A DNA stretch of 64,000 bases from Massilia agilis (GTDB lineage Bacteria > Pseudomonadota > Gammaproteobacteria > Burkholderiales > Burkholderiaceae_D): positions 434,001 through 498,000 of the forward strand of contig NZ_JANUHB010000002.1 of NCBI RefSeq assembly GCF_024756255.1. Direction: 5' to 3'. Of the stretch, positions 52,035 through 62,524 are shown one piece after another. Numbering within the stretch: the first letter of the stretch is position 1; every line of letters starts with the position of its first letter. Made by a program: the position numbers and the translations under genes. Under the pieces are notes generated by a model, which worked only from the letters and a program-made list of their open reading frames with translations, was not told the origin of the DNA and did no database searches.

Positions 52035-54005
52035 ATGTCCATGCTAAATGAGAATGTCGTCAGTCAGTTTTGCGCCGGAATGGTGTCCCTGCATCGGACC
52101 ACGAAAATCGCCTTGATGGTGGTGATCGACTTGCTAGCGCTGCCATTTTGTTTTTTGATTGCCATGCTGCTGCGCGGCGGCGATTTGAAACTGGCCATGC
52201 ATTACGGCCCCGCCTCGTACGTGCTGGTGGCGGTGGTGACGATTGCCGCCCTGTCCATGTCCGACCTGTACCGGGCCGTGATCCGCTTCATCGACCAGCG
52301 CCTGCTGTCGGTCACCGGCCTGGCATTGGCGGTGGCGGTGCTGTGCGCCTACGTCGTGCTGTTTGCGATCAACGACGAGATGTTCCCGCGCAGCGCGCTG
52401 GCAATCTACTGGTTCATCGTATTCTCGTACGTGGTCACCTCGCGCATCGGCATGCGCAACTTCCTGCGCAACCACAGCACGCGCCGGCGCCCGGTCTCGG
52501 ACACGGTCGCCATCTACGGTGCCGGCGAGGCCGGGGCGCAGCTGGCCCAGACCATGCGCAACAGCGGCGAATACCGCCCTGTCTGCTTTTTCGACGACAA
52601 GCATGTACTGAACGACCGGACCATCGCCGGCCTGCGCGTGTTCCACACCGACCGGCTGGTCGAACTGGTGCAGGCGCACAACATCCGCACCGTCGTCATC
52701 GCCATCCCGTCGGTCTCGCCCGAGCGGCTGCGCGACATCATGCAGCGCCTCGGCCAGGCCGGGGTCTCGACCAAGATCCTCAGCCGCCTGGTGGACCTGG
52801 CCGACGACAAGGCCACCCCGCGCGACTCGATCCGCGAGCTCAAGTTCGAAGACCTGCTCGGGCGCGCGCCGGTGCCGCCGCGGGTGGACCTGTTCGCGCG
52901 CTGCGTGCGCGGCAAGCAGGTGCTGGTCACGGGCGCCGGCGGCTCCATCGGCAGCGAACTGTGCCGGCAGATCGCCACGCTCGGCCCGGCCTGCCTGCAC
53001 CTACTCGACCATTCCGAATACGCGCTCTACACGATCCGCCAGGAGCTGGCCACCCGCTTCCCGGAACTGGCCGCCGAGGCGCACCTGGGCTCGGTGTGCA
53101 ACGCCGACCTGGTCGCGCGCATCCTGCACGACGGCGCGGTCCAGACCATCTACCACGCGGCCGCCTACAAGCATGTGCCGCTGGTCGAGGCCAACATCGT
53201 CGAGGGCCTGCGCAACAACGTGCTCGGCGCCCAGGTGGTTGCCGAGGCCGCCGCCCGGGCGCGGGTCGAGACCTGCGTGCTGATCTCGAGCGACAAGGCG
53301 GTGCGCCCCACCAACATCATGGGCGCGAGCAAGCGCATCGCCGAACTGATCTTCCAGGCTGCGGCGGCCCGGCACGGCGCCCACACCACCTTTTGCATGG
53401 TGCGCTTTGGCAACGTGCTCGGCTCATCCGGGTCGGTGATCCCGCTGTTCCAGCGCCAGATCGCGCGCGGCGGCCCGCTCACCATCACCCATCCGGAGGT
53501 GTCGCGCTACTTCATGCTGATCCCCGAGGCGGCCCAGCTGGTGATCCAGGCCGGCGCCATGGCCAAGGGCGGCGACGTGTTCGTGCTCGACATGGGCGAG
53601 CCGGTCCGGATCCTCGACCTGGCGCGCACCATGATCGCAATGACCGGGCTGACGGAAAAGACGCCGCAGAACCCGGGCGGCGAGATCGAGATCAAGTTCG
53701 TCGGCCTGTTCCCGGGCGAAAAGCTGCATGAGGAGCTGCTGACCGAGGGCGTGGTGTTCCCCAGCGAGCACCCACGCATCATGCGGATGAAGGAAAACGC
53801 GCTGCGCCCGTCGGTGCTGGAGACCTGCATCACCTGCCTGATGATGGCCTGCGACACCCACGAGCGCGCCATGATCGAGTCGATGGTCAAGGCCATCGTC
53901 ACCGAATACACGCCCCAGCAGGCCGCCCCGGCCACAGCGCCAGCGCCGGTACTGGCCGTACCCGAGCCCGGCCTGATCAAGAAATTCGTGCCGTTTCGCA
54001 TCTAG
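52035..54005 (+). CDS. Membrane-bound nucleotide-sugar 4,6-dehydratase (WbpM/CapD-like)
   Basis: A 656-aa protein: four N-terminal membrane segments (ALMVVIDLLALPFCFLIAML and others up to residue 135), a CoA-binding-like Rossmann part (GAGEAGAQLAQTM) and the catalytic dehydratase with VTGAGGSIGSELCRQ, and SSDKAVRPTNIMGASKR, where Met replaces the usual Tyr as in the large WbpM-type enzymes. It converts UDP-GlcNAc to a 4-keto-6-deoxy sugar, the first step to a rare amino sugar such as QuiNAc or FucNAc. First gene of the cluster. Confidence 0.92.
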   Translation: MSMLNENVVSQFCAGMVSLHRTTKIALMVVIDLLALPFCFLIAMLLRGGDLKLAMHYGPASYVLVAVVTIAALSMSDLYRAVIRFIDQRLLSVTGLALAVAVLCAYVVLFAINDEMFPRSALAIYWFIVFSYVVTSRIGMRNFLRNHSTRRRPVSDTVAIYGAGEAGAQLAQTMRNSGEYRPVCFFDDKHVLNDRTIAGLRVFHTDRLVELVQAHNIRTVVIAIPSVSPERLRDIMQRLGQAGVSTKILSRLVDLADDKATPRDSIRELKFEDLLGRAPVPPRVDLFARCVRGKQVLVTGAGGSIGSELCRQIATLGPACLHLLDHSEYALYTIRQELATRFPELAAEAHLGSVCNADLVARILHDGAVQTIYHAAAYKHVPLVEANIVEGLRNNVLGAQVVAEAAARARVETCVLISSDKAVRPTNIMGASKRIAELIFQAAAARHGAHTTFCMVRFGNVLGSSGSVIPLFQRQIARGGPLTITHPEVSRYFMLIPEAAQLVIQAGAMAKGGDVFVLDMGEPVRILDLARTMIAMTGLTEKTPQNPGGEIEIKFVGLFPGEKLHEELLTEGVVFPSEHPRIMRMKENALRPSVLETCITCLMMACDTHERAMIESMVKAIVTEYTPQQAAPATAPAPVLAVPEPGLIKKFVPFRI

Positions 54006-54035
54006 CGGCGGCTTCCACCCCACCAGAGGACAACT

Positions 54036-55364
54036 ATGCGCGACGAACACCAATCAGCCCACCTGGAGCAGCTGACCGCCAAGCTGCGCGACCGCAGCGC
54101 CATCATCGGCATCATCGGCCTGGGTTACGTCGGCCTGCCGCTGACCTTGCGCTATGCCGCGGTCGGGTTCAAGGTGCTGGGGATCGACATCGACAGCGCC
54201 AAGGTCGACAAGCTGAACGCGGGCGCCAGCTACATCAACCACATTTCCGCCGCCGACATCGCGCGCGCGCGTGCCAACGGCTTCGAGGCCACCACCGACT
54301 TTTCCCGCGCCGGCGAGCCGGACGCCCTGATCATCTGCGTGCCGACCCCGCTCAACCCCTACCGCGAGCCGGACCTGTCGTTCGTGCTCGACACCACCGA
54401 CGCGCTGCTGCCCTACATGCGGCCCGGCCAGGTGGTCTCGCTCGAGAGCACCACCTACCCCGGCACCACCGAGGAGGAATTGCGTCCGCGGCTGGAGTCG
54501 CGCGGCTTCGAGGTCGGGCGCGAGGTCTTCCTGGTGTTCTCGCCCGAGCGCGAAGACCCGGGCAACCCCAATTTCGAGACGCGCACCATCCCCAAGGTCT
54601 GCGGCGGCTCGACCGCGGCCTGCCTGGAGGCCGGGCTGGCCCTGTACGGCCCGGCGATCGACCGCGTGGTGCCGGTCAGCTCGACCCGCGCCGCCGAACT
54701 GACCAAGCTGCTCGAGAACATCCACCGGGCGGTCAATATCGGCCTGGTCAACGAGATGAAGATCATCGCCGACAAGATGCAGATCGACATCCACGAGGTG
54801 ATCCGCGCCGCCGCCACCAAGCCGTTCGGCTTCACCCCCTACTATCCCGGCCCGGGCCTGGGCGGGCACTGCATCCCGATCGACCCGTTCTACCTGACCT
54901 GGAAGGCACGCCAGTACGGCCTGCATACCCGCTTCATCGAACTGGCCGGCGAGATCAACAGCGACATGCCGCACTGGGTGGTCGGCAAGGTGTCCGACGC
55001 GCTCAACCAGCGCGGGCGCAGCGTGATGGGCAGCCGCGTGCTGGTGCTGGGCATCGCCTACAAGAAGGATGTCGAGGACATGCGCGAGTCGCCCTCGGTC
55101 GAGCTGATGGAGCTGCTGCGCGACAAAGGCGCACACGTCGACTACGCGGACCCGCACGTGCCGGTGTTCCCGCGCATGCGCGAGCACCGCTTCGACCTGT
55201 CGAGCGTGGCGCTGACGCCGCAGTCGATCGCCTCTTACGACGTGGTGCTGCTGGCCACCGCCCACAGCGGCTTCGATTACGAGCTGATCCGCAAGTACGC
55301 GAACCTGATCGTCGACACCCGCGGCGTCTACCTCGAGCGCCAGCCGAACGTCGTCAAGGCCTGA
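54036..55364 (+). CDS. wbpA: UDP-N-acetylglucosamine 6-dehydrogenase WbpA
   Basis: A 442-aa NAD-dependent enzyme oxidising UDP-GlcNAc to UDP-GlcNAcA. NAD motif GLGYVGLPL at about residue 29; catalytic-cysteine motif [16 protein letters not shown]; lysine in [16 protein letters not shown]. Together with the next three genes it forms the WbpA-B-D-E set. The ATG follows AGAGGACAACT. Length is normal. Confidence 0.9.
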   Translation: MRDEHQSAHLEQLTAKLRDRSAIIGIIGLGYVGLPLTLRYAAVGFKVLGIDIDSAKVDKLNAGASYINHISAADIARARANGFEATTDFSRAGEPDALIICVPTPLNPYREPDLSFVLDTTDALLPYMRPGQVVSLESTTYPGTTEEELRPRLESRGFEVGREVFLVFSPEREDPGNPNFETRTIPKVCGGSTAACLEAGLALYGPAIDRVVPVSSTRAAELTKLLENIHRAVNIGLVNEMKIIADKMQIDIHEVIRAAATKPFGFTPYYPGPGLGGHCIPIDPFYLTWKARQYGLHTRFIELAGEINSDMPHWVVGKVSDALNQRGRSVMGSRVLVLGIAYKKDVEDMRESPSVELMELLRDKGAHVDYADPHVPVFPRMREHRFDLSSVALTPQSIASYDVVLLATAHSGFDYELIRKYANLIVDTRGVYLERQPNVVKA

Positions 55365-55377
55365 ACCGGAGAGCCCC

Positions 55378-56439
55378 ATGCGCAACTACCCCCCTGCCAT
55401 TACGGACCGCAAGATCCGTTTCGCCCTGGTCGGCTGCGGCCGCATCTCGAAAAACCACATCGGCGCGCTGCGCCAGCACGCCGAGCGCGCCGAGCTGGCC
55501 GGCGTGTGCGACATCGACCCGCGGGCGCTGGCGGCGGCGGCCGGCGAAACCGGGGCCGAGGCCTATGCCAGCCTGGAGGCCATGCTGGCCAAATGCGACG
55601 CCGACGCCTTCATCGTCGCCACCCCGTCCGGCCTGCATCCCGAGCAGGCGATCCAGATCGCGCGCGCCGGCCGCCATGTGATCACCGAAAAGCCGATGGC
55701 CACGCGCTGGGAGGATGGCAAGCGCATGGTCGCGGCGGCCGACGCAGCCGGGGTGCGCCTGTTCGTGGTCAAGCAAAACCGCCGCAACGCCACCTTGCAG
55801 CTGCTCAAGAGTGCCGTCGAGAAAAAGCGCTTCGGCCGCATCTACATGGTCAACCTGAACGTGTTCTGGACCCGCCCGCCCGAGTACTACGCCAGCGCCA
55901 AGTGGCGCGGCACCTGGGAATTCGACGGCGGCGCGTTCATGAACCAGGCCAGCCACTACGTGGACCTGCTCGACTGGATCATCGGCCCCGTCGAAAGCCT
56001 GCAGGCCTACACCGCCACCCTGGCGCGCGACATCGAGGTCGAGGACACGGGCGTGCTCAGCCTGCGCTGGCGCAACGGCGCGCTCGGCTCGATGAACGTG
56101 ACCATGCTGACCTACCCGCGCAACCTGGAAGGGTCGATCACCGTGCTCGGCGAGCACGGCACCGTGCGCATCGGCGGCGTCGCCGTCAACGAAGTGCTGC
56201 AGTGGGAATTTGCCGCCCCCGACCCGGACGACGACAAGGTGGGCGATGCCAGCTACCAGACCACCTCGGTCTATGGCTTTGGCCACCCGCTCTATTACGA
56301 CAACGTCATCAAGGTGCTGCGCGGCGAGGCCGAGCCCGAGACCGACGGCCGCGAAGGGCTCAAGTCGCTCGAGGTGCTGATTGCCGCCTACAAATCGGCG
56401 CGCGACGGCAAGCGTGTGGCGCTGCCGCTGGAGTACTGA
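55378..56439 (+). CDS. wbpB: Gfo/Idh/MocA oxidoreductase WbpB
   Basis: A 353-aa NAD-dependent enzyme oxidising C3 of UDP-GlcNAcA. It has [17 protein letters not shown] (nucleotide-binding), [15 protein letters not shown] (EKP motif) and the substrate part [18 protein letters not shown] (Gly-rich, His). It starts 13 bp after wbpA and 2 bp before wbpD, with GGAGAG upstream. Confidence 0.9.
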   Translation: MRNYPPAITDRKIRFALVGCGRISKNHIGALRQHAERAELAGVCDIDPRALAAAAGETGAEAYASLEAMLAKCDADAFIVATPSGLHPEQAIQIARAGRHVITEKPMATRWEDGKRMVAAADAAGVRLFVVKQNRRNATLQLLKSAVEKKRFGRIYMVNLNVFWTRPPEYYASAKWRGTWEFDGGAFMNQASHYVDLLDWIIGPVESLQAYTATLARDIEVEDTGVLSLRWRNGALGSMNVTMLTYPRNLEGSITVLGEHGTVRIGGVAVNEVLQWEFAAPDPDDDKVGDASYQTTSVYGFGHPLYYDNVIKVLRGEAEPETDGREGLKSLEVLIAAYKSARDGKRVALPLEY

Positions 56440-56441
56440 GC

Positions 56442-57035
56442 ATGGCGGCCACGATCCACCCATCGGCCATCGTCGACGAGGGCGCCCGGCTCGGCGACGG
56501 CACGCACGTCTGGCACTTTGCCCACGTCTGCGCCGGCGCGCGCATCGGACGGGCCTGCTCGCTTGGCCAGAACGTGTTCGTCGGCAACGACGTGCGCATC
56601 GGCGACAAGGTCAAGATCCAGAACAATGTCTCCGTGTACGACGCCGTGACCCTCGAAGACGAGGTGTTCTGCGGGCCCAGCATGGTGTTCACCAACGTCT
56701 ACAACCCGCGCGCCGCCGTCGTGCGCAAGGACGAGTACCGGCGCACCCTGGTGCGGCGCGGCGCCACCATCGGGGCCAATGCCACCATCGTCTGCGGCGT
56801 CACCATTGGCGAGTACGCGTTCATCGCCGCCGGTGCCGTGGTCAACCGCGACGTGCCCGCGTTCGCCCTGATGGCCGGGGTCCCGGCGCGCCAGATCGGC
56901 TGGATCAGCCGTTTTGGCGAGCGCCTGCCGTTACCGCTGTCCGGCGCCGCCCAGGCCGTCTGCCCGCATACCGGCGACACCTACCTGCTCGAGCGCGGCG
57001 CCTGCACGCTGCTGCCCGCCACCTCCCAACGCTGA
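56442..57035 (+). CDS. wbpD: N-acetyltransferase WbpD (left-handed beta-helix)
   Basis: A 197-aa hexapeptide acyltransferase. It shows [40 protein letters not shown] and [20 protein letters not shown]: the repeated hexapeptides of the family. It adds the second acetyl group to UDP-GlcNAc3NA. ATG 56442 lies two bases after the wbpB stop. The C-terminal tail of about 35 residues after [11 protein letters not shown] is less conserved. Confidence 0.9.
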   Translation: MAATIHPSAIVDEGARLGDGTHVWHFAHVCAGARIGRACSLGQNVFVGNDVRIGDKVKIQNNVSVYDAVTLEDEVFCGPSMVFTNVYNPRAAVVRKDEYRRTLVRRGATIGANATIVCGVTIGEYAFIAAGAVVNRDVPAFALMAGVPARQIGWISRFGERLPLPLSGAAQAVCPHTGDTYLLERGACTLLPATSQR

Positions 57036-57051
57036 CTCTTTCCGACCGATC

Positions 57052-58176
57052 ATGGAATTCATCGACCTCAAAGCGCAATACCAAGCCTCGCGCGAGCTGA
57101 TCAACGCACGCATCCAGGCCGTGCTCGACCACGGCCAGTACATCATGGGGCCCGAGGTGGCCGAACTGGAGTCGGCGCTGGCGGCCTGCACCGGCGCGCG
57201 CCATTGCGTGACCGTCTCGTCCGGCACCGAGGCCTTGCTGATCGCCCTGATGGCGCTTGGTGTCGGTCCCGGCGACGAGGTGATCACCACCCCGTTCTCG
57301 TTCATCGCCACCGCCGAAGCGATCGTCCTGCTGGGCGCCCGGCCGGTGTTCGCCGACATCAACCCGGCCACCTGCAACATCGACCCCGGCCTGATCGAGG
57401 CCCTGGTCACGCCGCGCACCCGCGCCATCATGCCGGTGTCGCTGTACGGCCAGCCGGCCGACATGGACGAGATCAACGCCATCGCCCTGCGCCATGGCCT
57501 GCCCGTGATCGAGGACGCCGCGCAAAGCTTCGGCGCCACCTACCGCGGCAAAAAGAGCTGCAACCTGTCCACCAGCGGCTGCACCAGCTTTTTCCCCAGC
57601 AAGCCGCTCGGCTGCTATGGCGACGGCGGCGCGCTGTTCACCAGCGACGATGCGCTGGCCGCCGCGGCGCGCGAAATCCGCGTGCACGGCCAGTCGCGCC
57701 GCTATGTGCACACCCGCGTTGGCGTCGGTGGCCGCATGGACACGCTGCAGTGCGCGGTCGTCCTGGCCAAGCTGGACCGTTTCGAATGGGAGCTCGGGCA
57801 GCGCCAGCGCGCCGCCGCCAGCTATGACGCGCTGCTGTCCGGGCGCGTGCAGCTGGTGGGCCACGCGCGCGACCGCAGCAGCGCCTGGGCCCAATACACG
57901 GTGGTGCTCGACGAGCGCGACCGGGTACAGGCCGAGCTGCATGCGCAAGGCATCCCGACGGCGGTCCACTACCCGGTGCCCATGCACCTGCAGCCGGCCT
58001 ACGCCCACTTGTCGCGCCCCGACGCCTGCCCGGTTGCGCTGGAGATGGCAGGCCGGGTCATGAGCCTGCCGATGGGGCCCTACCTGGACGACGCCGGCGC
58101 GCGCAAGGTGGCGCTGGCGGTACTGAGCGCCTGCGGCGTCGCGCTGCCAGCTGCCGGGGAACCCGCCGCCGTATGA
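57052..58176 (+). CDS. wbpE: PLP-dependent aminotransferase WbpE
   Basis: A 374-aa DegT/DnrJ/EryC1-type aminotransferase. It starts EFIDLKAQYQASRELINARI; the PLP region has SSGTEALLIALMALGVGPGD, EDAAQSFGATYRGK and the Schiff-base lysine in CTSFFPSKPLGCYGDGG. It converts the 3-keto sugar to the 3-amino sugar. Four bases of its end overlap the flippase start. Confidence 0.92.
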   Translation: MEFIDLKAQYQASRELINARIQAVLDHGQYIMGPEVAELESALAACTGARHCVTVSSGTEALLIALMALGVGPGDEVITTPFSFIATAEAIVLLGARPVFADINPATCNIDPGLIEALVTPRTRAIMPVSLYGQPADMDEINAIALRHGLPVIEDAAQSFGATYRGKKSCNLSTSGCTSFFPSKPLGCYGDGGALFTSDDALAAAAREIRVHGQSRRYVHTRVGVGGRMDTLQCAVVLAKLDRFEWELGQRQRAAASYDALLSGRVQLVGHARDRSSAWAQYTVVLDERDRVQAELHAQGIPTAVHYPVPMHLQPAYAHLSRPDACPVALEMAGRVMSLPMGPYLDDAGARKVALAVLSACGVALPAAGEPAAV

Positions 58177-59423
58177 AAGCAGCGCTGCCGACGTTCTGGA
58201 AGCATGTGATCACGGTGCTGGGCGGCACCCTTGGGGCCCAGGCCCTGCCGCTGGCGGTCGCCCCCTTGATCACGCGCTTGTGTACGCCCGCAGAAATGGG
58301 GGCCTTCAGCCTGTGGCTCGGCGTCGTCGCCGTGGCGGCCGTCACCGCCACGCTGCGCATGGAAACCGCAATGATCCTGGACCACGAGCCCGAGCAGCAG
58401 CGCACCTGCTTCCGGGTCGTGTTCTACAGCGCCACCGTCACCGCGCTGCTGGTCACTTCCGGCGCGCTGGCCGCGCGCAGCCTCGGCATCCACGCACTCG
58501 GTCGGCTGTCGCTCACCGCCCTGTTCACCCTGGGCCTGGGTACCTGGCTGACCGCCGCGATGCAGACCACCCTCGCCTACGCAACCTCGCACGGCGCCTT
58601 CGGCAAGGCGGCGCACGCCAAGATCTGGGGCGCCGGCACGATCGCGGTCGGCCAACTGGTGCTGCTGTACCTGGGCGGCGGCGAGCTGGCCCTGCTCGGC
58701 GGCCAGCTCCTGGGCCTTGCGGCCGGCCTGGCCGCCGCGCGCTTGCAGCTCAAGCCGCCGCGCGCGCCGATCGGCCTGCGCCTGGACCGCGCCCAGCGCG
58801 CCTATCTCGTGCGGCACCGCGACTTCTGGCGCTTTTCGCTGCCGGGCAACCTGCTCAACGCCATGGTCAGCCAGCTGCCGCTGTTCCTGATCGGGCTGCG
58901 CCACGGCGCCTACGCCGCCGGCCTGTTCGCGCTGACCCAGCGCGTGCTGTACGCCCCGGTCGCGCTGCTGGCCGCCTCGGTGCTCGAAGTATTCAAGCGC
59001 CAGTCGGTGGAAGAATTCAAAACCGTCGGTAACTGCGCCAACGCCTACCGCTACACCTTCAAGATCCTGCTCGCGCTCGGGCTGGGCCCGTCGCTGGTCC
59101 TGTTCCTGTTTTCGCCGATGCTGTTTGCCTGGATCTTCGGCGAGTCGTGGCGCGCCGCCGGCGAACTGGCCCGCATCCTGGCCCCGCTGTACTTCCTCAA
59201 CTTTATCGCCAGTCCGCTCAGCTATGTGTTTTTCGTGGCAGGCAAGCAAAAGGTCGACCTGGTGTGGCAGGTGGCGCTGTTCCTGATGACCGTCAGCGCC
59301 TTCCTGGCCCCGGGCAGCCTGCACCAAAACGTACTCTGGTACACGCTCGGCTACTCGCTGCTCTACCTGGTCTACCTTCACCTGTCGTGGCTGTACTCGC
59401 AAAACCGGATGGTGCCCGCATGA
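58173..59423 (+). CDS. Polysaccharide flippase, Wzx-like (MATE/MVF superfamily)
   Basis: A 416-aa membrane protein with about twelve hydrophobic segments and an N-terminal VLGGTLGAQALPLAVAPLIT typical of Wzx. It would flip the lipid-linked repeat unit across the inner membrane. It starts within the last codons of wbpE (ATGA) and its stop overlaps the next start. Positive residues in loops (FKRQSVEEFKTV) are usual. Confidence 0.87.
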   Translation: MKAALPTFWKHVITVLGGTLGAQALPLAVAPLITRLCTPAEMGAFSLWLGVVAVAAVTATLRMETAMILDHEPEQQRTCFRVVFYSATVTALLVTSGALAARSLGIHALGRLSLTALFTLGLGTWLTAAMQTTLAYATSHGAFGKAAHAKIWGAGTIAVGQLVLLYLGGGELALLGGQLLGLAAGLAAARLQLKPPRAPIGLRLDRAQRAYLVRHRDFWRFSLPGNLLNAMVSQLPLFLIGLRHGAYAAGLFALTQRVLYAPVALLAASVLEVFKRQSVEEFKTVGNCANAYRYTFKILLALGLGPSLVLFLFSPMLFAWIFGESWRAAGELARILAPLYFLNFIASPLSYVFFVAGKQKVDLVWQVALFLMTVSAFLAPGSLHQNVLWYTLGYSLLYLVYLHLSWLYSQNRMVPA

Positions 59424-60688
59424 GACCGATCGCCGCCAGCCGCAACCGCCTCGAGCAGACCGTGCTCGGCGCCGCCTTCTTCCTGCTGTTCCCCGGCTTT
59501 TTTTATTACCACACGCTGCTGGGAACCGGCACCACCGGGGCCTTCCTCGGCGGCTACTTCGCGCCCATCTCGCTCCTGTTCGCGCTGCCGGTGGCCTTCA
59601 TCTACCTGGGACGCGTGCGGCGCGACCCGCGCGAGCTGGGCCTGGTGGACCTGCACTTCGGCCTGTACCTGTGCTATTTCGCGGCCGTGGTGGTGCTCAA
59701 CGCCGCCACCGGCGCCAACCGCGTGATCGCGGCCAACCACATTCTCCAGATCCACTTCCTGGTCAACATCTTCATCATCTTCAAGTACCTCGACTTCGAA
59801 CAGCGCCGCTTTCGCCTGCTCGGCCTGGCCGCGCTGGCCGCAATGACGGGGATCGCGGTGGCCTTCTCGGTGGACGGGGTGTTCTACCTCGGCGCACTGG
59901 GCATTGCCAAGGATGCCGACAGCCTGGCCACCTACCAGGGTTTTTCGCGCTCCTACCTGTTCACCTACCTGGCGGTGATCGCCTACACCCGGCCGCTGGC
60001 GCTGCGGCTGCTGCTGCACGTCACCGGCGCCGTCACCCTGTTCCTCAATACCGCGCGCAGCGAGTTCGTCGCCCTGCTGTTCATGGTGCCGATCATCGAG
60101 TTCTACTACTCGCGCTACAAGCTCGCGCTGATTTTGGTCGCCATCGCCACCCTGGTCGTGGCCAATCTCTACTTCGACCAGGTGCTGGCCGCGCTACCCG
60201 ACAACCGCATCCTCGAACTGCTCGACCTGTCGCAATCGACCTCGGCCAACAAGCGCCACCACCTGACCGTGCACGCGCTGCAAACCATTGCGGCCCACCC
60301 GTTGCTGGGCGATTACGCCAGCTACGAGCCGGGCTATTACTCGCACAACATCCTGTCCGCCTGGGTCGACCTCGGCCTGTTCGGGCTGGTCTACCTGAGC
60401 GCGCTGATGGTGCTGCCGGCGCTGCCGATGTTCGTGCGCGAGTTCTTCGCCTCGCGTCGCTGCGGCAGCTTCATGCTCGGCTTCGGGCTGGCCTGCACCA
60501 CCATCCTGCTGTTGCTGACCTCGCACTACTTCACCGACATGCTGATCGGCGCCACCCTCGGTGCCTATTCGAAGTACATGTATGAGAGGAAATATGGCAA
60601 AGATCGCGCACCTGACCTCGGCCCATCCGCGGCACGACACCCGGATCTTCGTCAAGCAGTGCCGCACCTTGGCCGAGCATGGCCATGA
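59420..60688 (+). CDS. O-antigen/exopolysaccharide polymerase, Wzy-like
   Basis: A 422-aa multispan membrane protein (about ten segments), with a large loop holding SQSTSANKRHHLTVHALQTI and HPLLGDYASYEPGYYSHNIL, as in Wzy/WaaL proteins. It probably polymerises repeat units in the periplasm. ATG 59420 overlaps the flippase stop. The last 30 residues (YGKDRAPDLGPSAARHPDLR...) run for 95 bp over the start of the next glycosyltransferase gene and look like read-through rather than conserved protein. Confidence 0.82.
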   Translation: MRPIAASRNRLEQTVLGAAFFLLFPGFFYYHTLLGTGTTGAFLGGYFAPISLLFALPVAFIYLGRVRRDPRELGLVDLHFGLYLCYFAAVVVLNAATGANRVIAANHILQIHFLVNIFIIFKYLDFEQRRFRLLGLAALAAMTGIAVAFSVDGVFYLGALGIAKDADSLATYQGFSRSYLFTYLAVIAYTRPLALRLLLHVTGAVTLFLNTARSEFVALLFMVPIIEFYYSRYKLALILVAIATLVVANLYFDQVLAALPDNRILELLDLSQSTSANKRHHLTVHALQTIAAHPLLGDYASYEPGYYSHNILSAWVDLGLFGLVYLSALMVLPALPMFVREFFASRRCGSFMLGFGLACTTILLLLTSHYFTDMLIGATLGAYSKYMYERKYGKDRAPDLGPSAARHPDLRQAVPHLGRAWP

Positions 60689-61694
60689 GGTGCACCTGGT
60701 CGTGGCTGACGGCGCCGGCGCCGCACGCGACGACGGCGTGCGCATCCTCGACGTCGGCCGCCTGCCCGGGCGCGTGAACCGGATGCTGCGCACCACCACC
60801 CGCGTGCTGGCGGCCGCGCGCGCGCTCGACGCCGACGTCTACCAGCTGCACGACCCGGAACTGATCCCGATCGGGCTGCGCCTGAAGCAGCTGGGCAAGA
60901 AAGTGGTGTTCGACGCGCACGAGGACGTGCCGGCCCAGCTGTTGGCCAAGCCCTACCTGGGCCAGCTGTCCGGGCGCGTGCTGTCGCACTCGTTCGGCGC
61001 CTACGAGCGCTACGCCTGCCGCCGCTTCGACGGGATCATCGCCGCGACCCCGTTCATCCGCGACAAGTTCTTGCGCATCAACCGCGCCACCGTGGACGTC
61101 AACAACTTCCCCTTGCTGCACGAATTCGACGCCCCCGCCGCCTGGAGCGGCAAACAAGCCGAAGTCTGCTACGTCGGCGGCATCTCCGCGATCCGCGGCA
61201 TCCGCGAACTGGTGCGCGCCTGCGCCCTGCTGCGCTCGCCCGCCCGACTGGCGCTGGCCGGGGCCTTCGCCGAGCCGGCGCTCGAACGCGAGGTGACCGC
61301 CTACCCCGGCTGGCAGCGCGTCGTTGCGCACGGCCACCTCGACCGCGCTGGTGTACGCCACGTCATGGGGCGTGCGGTCGCCGGACTGGTCACCCTGCAC
61401 CCGGTCGTCAACTACCTCGACGCGCTGCCGGTCAAGATGTTCGAGTACATGGCCGCCGGCATCCCGGTGATCGCATCCCGCTTTCCGCTGTGGCGCGAGA
61501 TCGTCGAAGGCGCCGCCTGCGGCGTGTGCGTCGATCCCGGCGACCCGGCCGCCATCGCGGCCGCGATCGACCATTTCGTCTTGCATCCGGAGCTGGCCAT
61601 GCGCATGGGCGAGAACGGCCGCCGCGCCGTGCTCGACAAGTACAACTGGCAACCCGAGTCGCGCAAGCTGGTGGACTTCTATGCCCACATCTGA
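60594..61694 (+). CDS. Glycosyltransferase, GT4 family
   Basis: A 366-aa GT-B enzyme. It starts AKIAHLTSAHPRHDTRIFVK and carries VVFDAHEDVPAQLL, RFDGIIAATPFIRDKF, and the nucleotide-sugar part PVKMFEYMAAGIPVIASRFP with Glu and DPGDPAAIAAAI. ATG 60594 follows GAGAGGAA. The acceptor and sugar are not readable. It is in frame +1 relative to the polymerase end, in a 95-bp overlap. Confidence 0.9.
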   Translation: MAKIAHLTSAHPRHDTRIFVKQCRTLAEHGHEVHLVVADGAGAARDDGVRILDVGRLPGRVNRMLRTTTRVLAAARALDADVYQLHDPELIPIGLRLKQLGKKVVFDAHEDVPAQLLAKPYLGQLSGRVLSHSFGAYERYACRRFDGIIAATPFIRDKFLRINRATVDVNNFPLLHEFDAPAAWSGKQAEVCYVGGISAIRGIRELVRACALLRSPARLALAGAFAEPALEREVTAYPGWQRVVAHGHLDRAGVRHVMGRAVAGLVTLHPVVNYLDALPVKMFEYMAAGIPVIASRFPLWREIVEGAACGVCVDPGDPAAIAAAIDHFVLHPELAMRMGENGRRAVLDKYNWQPESRKLVDFYAHI

Positions 61695-61831
61695 TACCGC
61701 GGGCCCGCCGCCGCAAGCGCGCAACGACGCGGCTGCCGTCACCCGGCCGCGCGCGCAGGAAGGCTTAAGGAACTTCAAACAGCGGCGTGGCGTGACGCCG
61801 TATTGTGTACGCTAATCGATGAGCTAACGCC

Positions 61832-62524
61832 ATGGACAAGATATTGCACAACTACAATATGTTCATCCAGCTCCTGCGTTTGCCGGTGGCTCATCTGCAA
61901 TTTCGCCAGCAAATCGATCCCGAGAATATCCGGTCCGTCTACCGCTATTACACCAAGCCCCATCCGCGCTACAAGATCATCCGCCACAAGACCATGGGCG
62001 CGGCGCTGGTCGACCTGGGCCAGTGCAGCACGCGCGAACAATACCTTGATGCGATCAAGGGAAAGAACAATGGCGCCTGGCACGCCAAGCGCGCCCGTTC
62101 GCGTGGCTACCGCTTTGGCGAAATCGACCGCAACCGCTACGTTGACGACATCCACGCCATCAATACCTCGCTCGAACAGCGCCAGGGCCGGCCGATGGAC
62201 GCACAGTACCGGGAAAAAAAACAGGCCTACGAAAACCTGCCGCATTTCCGCTATTACGGCATTCTGGACGAGCACGACCGGCTGGTCGCCTACGCCAATC
62301 TTGGCCTGTTCGGCAATTTCGCCGGTTTCAGCCACCTGATCGGCATCCGCAACAACGACGGCATCATGCATTTGCTGGTGGTGGAGATCGTCGCCCAGAT
62401 GATCGAGCAGCGGGCCGTCCGCTACGTCATGTACGACACCTTCTTCGGCGCCCAGCCGGGCATGCAGACCTTCAAGAAGATCCTCGGCTTTCGTCCCTAT
62501 CGCGCGAAATACAGCCTCCAATGA
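61832..62524 (+). CDS. Uncharacterised protein, GNAT/FemAB-like, in EPS cluster
   Basis: A 230-aa protein without signal peptide or membrane segment. The C-terminal half (HFRYYGILDEHDRLVAYANL, then IRNNDGIMHLLVVEIVAQMI, YVMYDTFFGAQPGMQTFKK, ILGFRPY) has the layout of GNAT or FemAB-type acyltransferases. It could acylate a sugar of the polymer. It overlaps the next gene by 4 bp (ATGA). A 137-bp gap precedes it; this gap holds a hairpin GGCGTGGCGTGACGCC but no clear promoter. Confidence 0.6.
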   Translation: MDKILHNYNMFIQLLRLPVAHLQFRQQIDPENIRSVYRYYTKPHPRYKIIRHKTMGAALVDLGQCSTREQYLDAIKGKNNGAWHAKRARSRGYRFGEIDRNRYVDDIHAINTSLEQRQGRPMDAQYREKKQAYENLPHFRYYGILDEHDRLVAYANLGLFGNFAGFSHLIGIRNNDGIMHLLVVEIVAQMIEQRAVRYVMYDTFFGAQPGMQTFKKILGFRPYRAKYSLQ

